NCBI GenBank assembly: GCA_021029095.1
Contig: JAJOHG010000098.1
Coordinates: 39,448-103,447, forward strand
Reading direction: 5' to 3'
DNA from: Phellopilus nigrolimitatus
Taxonomy: Eukaryota; Basidiomycota; Agaricomycetes; Hymenochaetales; Hymenochaetaceae
DNA length: 64,000 bases
Shown here: one piece after another, positions 21,554 to 32,194 of the stretch
How the letters are laid out: every line of letters starts with the position of its first letter
Numbering within the stretch: position 1 is the stretch's first letter
Made by a program: the position numbers and the translations under genes
Notes under the pieces: generated by a model
Database searches by the model: none
Seen by the model: the letters and a program-made list of their open reading frames with translations, nothing else
What the model was told of the DNA's origin: nothing

Positions 21554-24500
21554 CTACTGACCCGCATCCGCCTTACGAACTTCTGTCCACCTTTCGCCAT
21601 GACGGAAACGGGTACAATCCAATACAACTGGATGACCAGCAGCATCCGCAGGTATTGTCATATAAGAAGGACTATACACGCCATTCCTATACTCGTGTGG
21701 GATCCAAATCAAAAGACCACCGGAAGGTGTGCGCACCCAGCCATCGTCTGCGACAGGCTTACTGACTTTTTCTGCAGAAGACCCTAGCTCCCAATCACTG
21801 CCTGGCTCTTTACTCTTCCATTGCTGGTCAAGTCTCCAGATCCTCACTGTTTTGTCCCATGATCCAGAGACAATGTGCTGACCATCAGGGGAGTAGGCAA
21901 CTGCATTGACATAACTACTATGTCCACTGAGCTCATGAAGCTGCTTGCCAGACTTGGCATCCCAGATCCTCACTGTTTTGTCCCATGATCCAGAGGCAAT
22001 GTGCTGTCCATCAGGGGAGTAGGCAACTGCATTGACATAACTACTATGTCCACTGAGCTCATGAAGCTGCTTGCCAGACTTGGCATCCCAGACCCTCACT
22101 GTGTTGTCCCGTGATCCAGAGACAATGCACTGTCCATCTGGAGAGTAGGCAACTGAGGTGACAGAACCAGTGTGTCCACTGAACTTGTGAAGCTGCTGGC
22201 CAGACTTGGCATCCCAGAGCCTCACTGTGTTGTCATGTGAACCAGATATTATGTGCTGTCCATCTGGAGAGTAGGCAACTGATTTGATATAACCAGTGTG
22301 TCCATTGAGCTCATGAAGCTGCTGGCCAGACTTGGCATCCCAGATCCTCACTGTTTTGTCCCATGATCCAGAGGCAATGTGCTGTCCATCACAAGAGTAG
22401 GCAACTGAATTGACCAGTCTACTGCGCCCACTGAGCTCATGAGGCTGCTGGCCAGACTTGGCATCCCAGATCCTCACTGTGTTGTCATGTGATCCAGAGA
22501 CAATGTACTGTCCATCAGGAGAGTAGGCAACCGAGTTGACATCACCAGTGTGCCCACTGAGCTCATGAATCTGCTGGCCAGAATTGGCATCCCAGAGCCT
22601 CACTGTTCTGTCATGTGATCCAGAGATAATGTGCTGTCCATCAGGAGAGTAGGCAACTGAGTTCACATTCCAGGTGTGCCCACACACTTCATGAAGCTGC
22701 TGGCCAGACTTGGCATCCCAGAGCCTCACTGTGTTGTCATGTGAACCAGATATTATGTGCTGTCCATCTGGAGAGTAGGCAACTGATTTGATATAACCAG
22801 TGTGTCCATTGAGCTCATGAAGCTGCTGGCCAGACTTGGCATCCCAAATCTTTGCTGTTCTGTCATTTGATCCAGAGACAATGTTCTGTCCATCAGGAGA
22901 GTAGGCAACTGAGGTTACTTGTTCACTGTGCCCACTGAGCTCATGAATCTGCTGGCCACAATTGGCATCCCAGATCCTCACTGTTTTGTCATCTGATCCA
23001 GAGACAATGTGCTGACCATCAGGGGAGTAGGCAACTGCATTGACATAACTACTATGTCCACTGAGCTCATGAAGCTTGTTGCCAGACTTGGCATCCCAGA
23101 CCCTCACTGTGTTGTCCCGTGATCCAGAGACAATGCACTGTCCATCTGGAGAGTAGGCAACTGAGTTGATATAACCACTATGCCCACTGAGCTCATGAAG
23201 TTGCTGGCCAGTCTTGGCATCCCAGATCCTCACTGTCTTGTCATATGAACCAGAGATAATGTGCTGTCCATCTGGAGAGTAGGCAACTGAGTTGACCCAA
23301 CTACTGTGCCCACTCATCCTGTGAAGCTGCTGGCCAGACTTGGCATCCCAGATCCTCACTGTGTTGTCCCGTGATCCAGAGACAATTTGCTGTCCATCAG
23401 GAGAATAGGCAACTGCTCTGACCCAATGACTATGCCCACTGAGCTCATGAAGCTGCTGGCCAGACTTGGCATCCCAGATCCTCACTGTTTTGTCAAATGA
23501 TCCAGAGACAATGTGCTGTCCATCTGGAGAGTAGGCAATTGAGGTGACTTCACTGTCCACAAGGATTGGATGTTTTGTTATCCCATAATGTTCACTCTGT
23601 CCTGAAAATAAACACAGTGTCTGAGAGAAGTGGGGCCCTATGTCCTTGAACATTTTGGATTTTGTTGGGAGGAAAGGCAATGTGGATAGATATAAATGTG
23701 GTGTGCTTTCAGTGATTGGCACATAAAACATCTGCAAAAAGTCAAGCAGCTCCTTGCAATAGGTAGAACTTTCCAGTCCTTTTTTCTGTAGTTTATAGAT
23801 TAGAATGAGGAACAGTATTTCTGAATCGTTCACTTACTGATAAGCAAGATACTAGATTTGGCAGAAAGTCCATAAGTGTTCTCAAGTCCTTCTTGAGACT
23901 GACTATCTCAAGCCAATAGAGAAGCTCAGGCCCTGAGAATAGGGTCTCAAGTTTCTCTTGAAGAATGCTCCATTGATCTGGACTGAACCCTGCAGCAGTT
24001 ATATGCTGTGGCCAGTAAAGGGATGAATAGACAAGATGACTGGGTAATGTCTTGATTTTATCTTCTAGGCCATCAACCTGACTATTAGGGAGGTAGGATG
24101 ACTTTATGCCGCAAATGTTGAATCTGGCATTCTTTGTCACCAAATCCAGTGCCTTTATTCCATTCCTTACATGACAGCATTTAATGTCAATAAAGACAAC
24201 CTTCAAGTTAGCCTTGGTGCAGCGCTCCTCTGAAGTCAGGAAATCTGAGAAAGACTGATGGTAGAATTGCACAACTGCATTTTCTCCTTTATAGAGGACT
24301 GACTGCATATAATCACAGACTTTGGTGACCACAAGAAAGGGGTTGGAGACAGTAGTGCTGAGAAGATGAGAGATGTCCTTTATTGCCAATGGCTCATAGA
24401 CAGTAAGCATGATCCCCAGGACCTCCATGAATAAATGTCTGTCAGAGCCATCTCCTATGGCCTTTCCCAGAATCTTTGCATAGAGATCATCTAGGGCTGC

Positions 24501-26826
24501 CTCTGCAGTCTGACCTAGGTCGTCAGAGTGAAGTACTTCTTTGAGCCTGTCTTCAGCAGAAAGCTTCCCAGATATGTATCTGAAAACTGTGGATGACCAT
24601 ATAAACAGACCCTTGGCCTTTGCAGCAAGCTGATTAAAGACCTTTTCATCCTCATAATGAGCTGGCAATCCATCAGCAATGAGAAGTTTCATGTTATGCT
24701 TTGTAAAAGCCAAGATGTCTTCGTTGCTTTCTGTGAGCTGCAGTCGGAAAGGGAGAATATATTCCTTTTCCTTGTCCAGGAATTCATGCAACTCTTTCTG
24801 AGGTCTACTGGTCAAGAGCACTTTTAGCCAAGGGACTATCTTGGAGAGCTGGAGGAGAGCCTGAAGGATTTCAGCAGTAGTTGCTGGCCCTTCACATTCA
24901 TCAAGGGCATCAACCACAAGGACAAAAGTATGCTGGTCATGACCTGAAGTTATCTGTCTCAAGGGAATGTCAAAGAGCTGCTGGCACTGGTGCATGATAT
25001 CCCTGCTATTAGGCAAGTCATCTGTATCCTCCCTTAGAATGTGCAAGAGATGCTTGGCAAAACGACCATGCTTTTTGGCCAGCATAGAAGCTAGCTTGGG
25101 AAGGATGTTCTTAGAATTTCTCTGACTGGCAAAACCAGCATTGCAGAAGAAATTGCCTCCTAGCATCTTTTTCTCTTTAAACTGCAGCACAGCAGAGATA
25201 GCAATGGAACTCTTTCCTGATCCTGCAGGCCCTGTCAAACAGAAGAAGGGCTGACTGGTCTGGCTCTCTGCCCATTCTGTGATTTGAGCAAGAAGAGCAG
25301 TCCGAGTGCCATCTAAGCATTTCAGTTTTGAATCAAAATCCTCATGTTCCAAGGTGGAAAGAGACTTCAAGAGGTCACGTTTATCTACAGTCCCCACTTG
25401 TCAGTTAAAGCTGTAAACCACTGCACACTGCAATTCTCATACCTCCTGAATAAACTATATCAAGGACCTCAAGATTGATAAACCTGTCATAATCCTCTTG
25501 GAGGTGATTGAAATGCTTCTTGAAATCATCAATTTCTCTCTGATGAGCATTTGTGAGATGACCTGCTCATATCACAAAATGAGAATTCAGCATTGTCCAT
25601 GTGCAGGTTGTAACTATCACCCACCCAATGAACCGAACTTATAAACATAAAAAGCAGCCAGTCTGGCCTGCTTCAGGATCTTCTGCAAAACATCCTTTGT
25701 CCTGTCAAGCTGTACATATTTCTGAGCTATATCAATGACTGAGAGCATATGGATCATCTCATCAAGAAGATTGGAAAACTTTGTATAAAGTTCCCCAGCT
25801 TCCATTACTTTCTGTAATACACTTGTAGTGACCTATTCTCAGGTGTAATGGTGCAGATTGCATACCTTATAGAGAACTTCCACAACACCGATGACAATCT
25901 TGGCTTTAGTATTCAGCTTTTATATTTCAGATATCAGGATGCATAGTTGTCTGAAGTATTTGCATAGTACTTACCTCAGTAATAGCTTTTGCAACATGCA
26001 AGACTGCACGGGCAAGGCCATCGATCTTCTCAAGTTTAGCAAGAATGGGATGCTGCCGTTCCAGATCACCATGAGCTCTCTCAGCCATCGCAAGAGTAGC
26101 TTCATACACCTGTCCACCAATAATGAGCATCAATCTCTTGAGAAAAGCCTCAAGCTCACTGGGTCAGAGAGAGACGGGTCAGGAAGAGAGATGTTCAACA
26201 TCAAGCTCCCTTGGCCATAAGGCACGGGAAACACTGAAAACAAAATTGGAATGAAAACAAAGACGGGGCAGAGTGAAGCGCTACCATGGTTGAGACTTTC
26301 GTCCTGATCCAATAGATAACTGATAGCGGTCTGGGCCTCAAATGTGTTTTTGTAGGTTTTGTTTCTGCGGAATCTACGCTTCTTGGTGATCACGAAACGT
26401 AAAGAATCCTCTGTCTCGAGATAACTAACAAATTGTCTAGACGGTAAAAACAAAACAACGCAGACAAGAGCACAACGTACATATCCGGGTTCCATTGAGA
26501 AGGATTCCCATGCTTATCGTTCTGAAGCTGGAGTCGAGATATATTTTCATCGTTAACAAAGATCTTGATTAAAAGAGGCCGTTTCGCCGGCTTTCCGAGA
26601 GCAAGGGCCACAGCTGCAATGTATTCGTTGTATGTCAGGTCTCTTCGCATGACACGAGGATTCACTTGCCTTGAAGATGCAGAAATGCATTTCTGCTCGT
26701 CCAACACACACGACGGCGAGACCGTTATCAGCGACATCAATTGCATCCAGCTTGGCGCGATGTAACGCACCGGTTTGCAGAGCCTTGTTGAGCAGACGAG
26801 TCGGCTTGACCTGTAGGAGTAGACAT
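21554..26826 (-). CDS. NLR-B: C2-like / NACHT / 14xWD40 NLR-type receptor
   Basis: Eleven minus-strand exons join in phase to 1573 residues: 26771-26826, 26670-26692, 26481-26613, 26285-26436, 26160-26233, 25975-26109, 25866-25916, 25625-25811, 25443-25562, 23838-25396 and 21554-23785. Residues about 20-146 are C2-like, 147-310 helical, and 311-830 the NACHT module with Walker A GPAGSGKSS near 366 and Walker B VLVVDALDE near 470. Fourteen WD40 repeats follow from about 905 to 1490, enough for two seven-bladed propellers, then a C-terminal tail with GWVRTPSGGLLIWIP. Fungal NACHT-WD40 proteins with highly conserved repeats mediate non-self recognition and can trigger cell death; applying that here is an inference. 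Intron 2 is a GC-AG intron, as in NLR-A. The tail runs into unique sequence where NLR-A has the MITE. Confidence 0.92.
21832..23556 (-). repeat. WD40-encoding tandem repeats of NLR-B (14 units of 126 bp)
   Basis: Fourteen 42-codon units share a core VAYSPDGQxIxSGSxDxTVRxWDAKSGQQLHELxGH. DNA identity between units is very high; units 6-7 and 10-11 share an almost unchanged two-unit segment containing NGHTGYIKSVAYSPDGQHII, a sign of recent unequal exchange or conversion. Differences are concentrated at three places: the residue after SGS (F, R, Y, D, N, H, W), the residues after SGH (SHW, SSW, TGY, SEQ, TGD) and the V/I next to SVAYS. Confidence 0.95.
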
Positions 26827-27481
26827 TCTGTTTGAGTACTGAGCGAGTTTGAGTCGGATTCGAGGAAGCGAGAGCGGGGGCGACGACGGGTGCGGTGGGC
26901 ACGAAGGTGGTTGCTATCGATCAAGAGTCGTGTGCGACGTGCGGAAGGGCTGGTTTGGGACAAGCGCCCGTGCCCGGAAAGGGTTGCACTGGTGGCGCGA
27001 GTCGACAATAATTTGACACTGCGAATTATCTTGCAACTGCTACTGAAATCACTGAATAATTCGATACTAGTGATGATATTCTACGTTCTAATCGCTTATT
27101 TACATGTCTCGAGTTTCAGAGAGGCGAGCTCGCTAGCAAGCGTAATTCGTTGAACAGGTTCCAAAAATCCAAAGATAACACACTGTCGTCCACAAACCTA
27201 ACGGTGACGCGTTTCGATGGCGCCGGACCACAAACAGCTATTTAGACCAGTACAGTACCGAACGGCTTAGAGATGGGCACGAGTCTTTCGAGCTCCGAAC
27301 CATGCGAAATTGTCGATTAAAACAGGCATGGAAAGGCAGGGTGACAGTAACAGCGTACGATGGCGACTGCAGGCACTGCGTAAATCTTGATCCGGCCCGC
27401 CGACTCTGGACGACTGAGTACGACCCTCACGAACAACATCGCTGAAACGTCAAGGGACTAAGGCAAGGATCAGCCCGTCAT
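26827..27481. other. Spacer upstream of NLR-B
   Basis: Homologous to 12115-12780. It contains the NLR-B promoter and no recognised gene. Confidence 0.5.
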
Positions 27482-28470
27482 CTAGGAGCGAATATCTACA
27501 TAATCGAATGTCAGATTATTCGACTTCTGGAGGAAGAATTTGAGTTCGGTTTCGCACATACGGCACAGAGGATCCATCGACAGGCAAAAGGGTAACGTAT
27601 GGTTTCGCTGAAGGAGCAGCTCTCGTATTTTCGACGACAGTTCCTCTTCGGACCGAAGTGGAATCACCGATATCAGATGCAGCTAGCCATCATGCTAGAC
27701 TTGCTGTACCGCTATAGATCGTGCCACTAAAGAGACAGCATAAGCAGATGTGCATGAAGAAACGACGAACAAATCATACCAAAACCAGGTGTCAGCTCCG
27801 CGATATTGACTTGACAATCAATCGCCGTCCATTTCCAAGTCGCTTTTGATGCCCGCGCCTGCGTCATGATCGTCGAACTTCTCTTTGCCTTCGGTGTCCG
27901 CCTCCCAGTTCAGCCGGGTTTCGTGTGTATCCTAGCACCTATGGACTCTGGGATTGCCAAGCTCCCGCTGGCGCTTGCAGCTGCGGTGACAAGGTCGCCT
28001 AGTGGAGTGGCAGCGAGGTGCTCACGTCGCGAAGCACGTCCTCCATTTGCATGCCGAGCGGCCTTAGATCTCTCCGACAATCTGAACGAAAAGATAAATT
28101 ATTATAAGGAAACGCGTCGATGAATCGGAGATGCACGCACGATGTAGAGCCCCATTGGCGCCAGGATGACGATCTGCAGCTTCTCCACTCTGGTGAGCTG
28201 CGTGATCGACCCTGGGGACTGCGCCTTTGTAGGGTGGTATTTTGCTACAAGGTACCGTGTCGCCTACGCATCTATGTCCAATCAGAAATGAGGTTTAAAG
28301 AAGAAAAGTAGGCAGGGGGACGCACCTCGACTTCGACAGCTCGAAGGTTCTCGCACATGTCTTGTAGCAAAAGGGCGGATGGCTCACGGTGTGCGTGTCC
28401 GGTTGACACCCAGCTCCTGTTCCTGCTTATAAATGTTCCGCGCCGTCTTATGGCGAGCGAGCTACTCGCT
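27482..28470 (-). CDS. Unrecognised minus-strand gene, unit-2 copy
   Basis: Minus-strand blocks are open and conserved with unit 1. The terminal block, about 27482-27670, contains EEELSSKIRELLL and LCRMCETELKFFLQ, and stops at 27482. An acidic block at about 27830-27910 contains KSDLEMDGD. A block at about 27925-28040 contains SGSLAIPES. A further block at about 28140-28230 contains ITQLTRVEKLQIVILAP, followed by a GTGCGT donor. One more, at about 28330-28400, contains LLLQDMCENLRAVEVE before a GTGCGT. Conservation of frame between copies suggests purifying selection, but I could not assemble a full gene or assign a family. The start codon is not identified. It lies head-to-head with the hydrolase. 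Confidence 0.35.
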
Positions 28471-28803
28471 CAGTGCGAGGACCTCGTACTTAATTAGAGG
28501 GGTGCGGAAAGCTGTCGGTGTTTGAGTTCCAGCGAGGATTATTTGTGAAAACTGACAGACCTCCATAGATATGCTGCACGCTGCCCTTTACTTCGTCAAC
28601 ATTCAGTGAGATGTTTCCGAAGCATGTGGACGAAGAAATTCGAAGTCAAGCTCTTCAGAAATCGTGTGAACCAACATCCACAAACGACTTTATTACTTTA
28701 CATAACCGTTACTTATGACCTGACCAACTTGGACTCCTCTCCTTCTTACATTGCATCATGGCTCCAGCCGCCACTGCCAGACCACTGTTCATACCAAACC
28801 ACC

Positions 28804-30112
28804 ATGGAGGACGAAACCCTCGAACTCCCCCTTGACTTGCCCAATACTCGCTCGCACTTCGAGCAGCTGCGCGTCCTCATCTGTGAGTATCAAGTGCCGC
28901 TACAAGCTTTACCAGGGCGCTGGGCTAATTGGAATTTGAAGTCGGAGTATTGCTTAGATACCTGATCGACTTCGTCAGTCTTCCAATTCTCCTTTTCCCC
29001 ATCGACAGGAACCGCTTCAAGATCAAAATCGACACTGGCAGGACGGGGGAATGCAGGCTCTGCATCTATGTGCCGAAGAACTTGAAGGCGGACGAGACGC
29101 CGCGCGGGGTTGCGATGCATCTCCACGGAGGCGGTTGGACCATGTGCGTATTATTTCTGCCCCTCTTGTACATGTGGTGCTCTAACGATCCGAGTAGCGG
29201 TAGGCCAGAGACAGAAGCTCCAATTTGTCGCTACCTAGCGGACAATGTCGGCGTCGTAGTTGTCTCGCCTGACTATCGAAAGGCTCCTAGTAAGTTCCGT
29301 CCTATCTGCTGTTCTTGCACAAGCTAATATGTACTAGAATATCCGTATCCCCACGCTTTGGAGCAGTGCTATTTAGTTCTATCATGGATCGCAAGGTCAG
29401 CACTACTCGTCTGCCAATCAAACCCAAAGAACTGCTAAATTTGTATTTTTAGCGGCGGACTCTCTTCTGCGCTCCAACAGTCGCGGATCGAGCACGCCAA
29501 GTATTTCCGCATAGACCCGACACGCGTTGCGCTTTCGGGTGGGAGCGCAGGCTCCAACCTCGCGAGCGCGCTCTCGAACCTGTGCGTCACGCGCCCGCTC
29601 CCTAATGGGGCGACGGTCGTCGCTCAGGCGCTGCTCTATCCGGCGCTCAACCTCGCCGTGCCGTACGAAGACAAGCTCGCACAAGTCGACCCCGCGCGCG
29701 TCCTCCCACAATGGATGTCACGCTTCTTCCTGGTACGTCTTTCCCACCTGGGCATCTGCGCACAAACGCTCATTTCTTCAATCGACACAATCAGCGCGCG
29801 TACCTCCCGCCCCCACGTAGTGTGAGCGACCCGCTCGTTTCGCCCGCGCTCGCACCGGACGCCGTGCTGCGCGCACTGCCGCCGACAATCATCCTCACCG
29901 CGGCGTACGACTACCTCGCTCAGGAGGCGGACGAGTTCGCGGCGGAGCTGCGCGCGGTGGGCGTCGCAGTGCGCCACCGGCGCTTCGAGGCCGTCGGCCA
30001 CGCGTTCGACGGCATCCCGACGACCGACCGCCGCCAGCGCTTGCTCAACAGCCAGGCACGCGACGAGGCGTGGGGCATGGTTGCGCAGGTCATGCGCGAG
30101 ACGCTGTTGTAA
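28804..30112 (+). CDS. Alpha/beta hydrolase fold-3 (HSL-type) esterase, unit-2 copy
   Basis: Proposed exons are 28804-28882, 29009-29143, 29198-29289, 29338-29395, 29453-29732 and 29795-30112. Exons 2-6 join in phase. The oxyanion motif MHLHGGGWT is in exon 2, the nucleophile elbow SGGSAGSN in exon 5, and the acid and histidine in exon 6 (TAAYDYLAQEADEF and VGHAFDG). These define the hormone-sensitive-lipase/arylacetamide deacetylase-like esterase family; the substrate is unknown. The ATG at 28804 (MEDETLELPLDLP) is the best start seen, but its exon leaves one base while exon 2 needs two, so the exon 1-2 junction is wrong as drawn: a small exon or other start is missing, or the 5' end is damaged. 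Unit 1 has only deleted copies of this gene. Confidence 0.8.
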
Positions 30113-30666
30113 AGTGCGGTATTATAATCATTAACAGGAAGGAGTGCGGTTCTTTGAATAGTTTTCGCGTTTAGGTTGAAATGTACATGTATGTCCCCAA
30201 ATTGAGTATATCGATGTTCAGTATCTTGTTCGCGTCGGATCATTTAGCTTGAACGAGACACTTATTGCATATGCCCGCTATTATGCCGCTGGTGGACGGA
30301 GACAAGTACATTTTTAAGAAAAAGCTGAGACGTGAGAATATATAAGTTGTAGCCATACAGCCAGGATACACGATACGCAAAGTAGCGATGATACATGAGC
30401 AGCAGTTGTGCTCCAAACCCCATCTGGCGGTTTCTAAAAGCATTGTAAAGGATATATGAGACGTAGTAGGCTGGGACGTAGTGTTATAGCGTGAAGACCG
30501 TTCATCCTTACAACTAGCCTCTGGCAAGGACAGGAAATGGAGAGAAAAAAGACGGCGGAAGCGATATAGATGAATAAATAGTCGTGTGATCGTAAGAGTC
30601 GTCAAAGGGGTCGTGACGGTGTCAAGTGGAAATCGGGAATCGACACGGAGTCTGTCGGTCAGACGG
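30113..30666. other. Spacer between hydrolase and BUB2 3' ends
   Basis: A convergent intergenic region with no gene recognised. A diverged counterpart is at 18243-18659. Confidence 0.5.
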
Positions 30667-31945
30667 TTAACGGACCTCGTATGGATGGCGCACGAGCTCG
30701 TCGTACAGGTCGGCGGGGATGTCGCGCACGAGCGTAACCGCGATGCCGATGATGGACTGCGCCTCTAGTGGCGGAAGCGTGCGAAGGAGCTTCATCGGGC
30801 TGACAGGACGAAGACTGGTAAGAAGAAATAAGAAGGAAAAAGGACAGGCCAAGCGCACCTCTTGCTGACCATGAGCTCGTCGCGTATGAGAAGCAGCTGC
30901 GCAATGACGCAAAGTACGTTGAGGTGCACGCCGAACGCGAGGAGGAAGTCCCAGAGCTGGAGGACCTGGTCGAGCGGGGGCGTGCACGCGCAGAGGGTCA
31001 TCACCGCTGTTTGTGAAGTCAGTTGATGAGATCTTGTAATCATGTGAGGAATGGGCGAACAGGGAAATGCGTAGATCTCAGCGGAGAGGCGCTTTGAGCG
31101 CAGGCGGTCGTACAGCTCTGCGTCGACGATCTTGAGGCAGCGGTCGAGAAGCTGATGACAGGACGTCAGTACAATCACGCTTCTTTGTCATCAAGGCAGG
31201 TTGAAAGTACGGACCTTGAGGCCGCGGTGCACACCCTCGAGCGTCTGTTGCACATAGAGTGGACAGGAGTGTTCGATGAAGCGCGAGAAGCAGAAGAAGG
31301 CCTCGAGCTCGGAGGGGAGAGTGTAAAGGAAGGGTGCGGCGAGCACGTTCATGCCCTGCACATACGTGAACGTCAACGGCGGTGGGACGATATTGCGCGT
31401 CTCCGCGATCTCCTGGCGTTCTGAGCGCGAAATAGTTCAGATATATCAAGATTTAGTTCAGTGGACCAGAGGGCGCATACCGTGGTTCCGCCAGACGAAC
31501 GCGTCGAGGAGACGCACGAGCATGTCCTCGCGCACGCGCTCCTTGAATCCACGGTCGGTCGCAAGCGTGCGGAACGTGTCATTGCGGATCTTCTCCTTGA
31601 ACTCGCAGGGGCCTTGTCCGACGTATCGCAGGTACTTTTCTGCCGAGAGGTCGTCCACACCGAGAAGGATCTTCCATATGCGGGGGCGCAGCTTTGGATC
31701 CTGTGCATTGAATAACGTGCTCGAGTCAGTTTTGTGATGGTACAACGCGTCATTGGTCTTTGGACGGAGATACGTACTACGCTGTGCGGAATGCCGTCGA
31801 CGAGGATGAGCCGGCGCAGCTTCTTGATGCCCTCGTCGACGTGCTTTTCTGTCCGTGGCGCTGTCGTGCTCAGCTTTGGCTGATTGAGGATGCGGTTGAA
31901 CGTGCGCGCAGCTCGTTGCGCATCATCGTTGGCTTGCTCGGCCAT
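30667..31945 (-). CDS. BUB2: Bub2/Cdc16-type TBC-domain GAP of the spindle checkpoint
   Basis: Six exons, 31778-31945, 31481-31700, 31215-31420, 31061-31151, 30859-31006 and 30667-30799, join in phase to 321 residues, close to the length of yeast Bub2 and fission yeast Cdc16. The TBC fold begins at LRRLILVDGIPHSV and LRPRIWKILLGV; the glutamine-finger strand is TYVQGMNVLAAPF. The C-terminal hallmark is CTPPLDQVLQLWDFLLAFGV, followed by PMKLLRTLPPLEAQSI. Bub2 with Bfa1 stimulates GTP hydrolysis on the Tem1-type GTPase and holds mitotic exit or septation until the spindle is positioned, acting at spindle pole bodies. The exon 4 donor (GTTCGC) is weak. The start is 249 bp from the divergent RNH1 start, so the two probably share a promoter region. 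A truncated copy is at 18.7-19.2 kb. Confidence 0.95.
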
Positions 31946-32194
31946 TCCTCAGAGTTCCGAGTCTAGGTTGGGATCAAGTGGCAGCGACGACGACCAAGAC
32001 GACGACGACGGACGAAGAGGGATCATTTACACGTGACGTGATCGCGTCTCTAATAACGCGTTCTCTTCTTTAGTTGGGCGTTGCTTGATATAGTCGGAGT
32101 CTTCAGTCTGTCTTGGTTCCGCAGCTTTCTGCTGCTGCGACTCAGGTCTCAAGCAAGCGACGCGTTTTCTCTTCGCACCCCCATCTGCGCACAA
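31946..32194. promoter_or_regulatory. Divergent BUB2/RNH1 promoter region
   Basis: Only 249 bp separate the divergent start codons. It contains an ACGACGACCAAGACGACGAC trinucleotide-like stretch at about 31987-32010 and a C/T-rich segment just before the RNH1 ATG. No TATA box was seen. Confidence 0.6.

Noticed and set aside
26130..26160. Reading straight through from the C2-like exon into the helical region of NLR-B
   Set aside because: The frame hits a stop; a canonical GTGAGC...ACAG intron of 50 nt (26110-26159) restores phase.
21554..26826. NLR-B as a bacterial-type or horizontally acquired gene
   Set aside because: Eleven exons with typical fungal introns, and a paralogue with the same structure next door.
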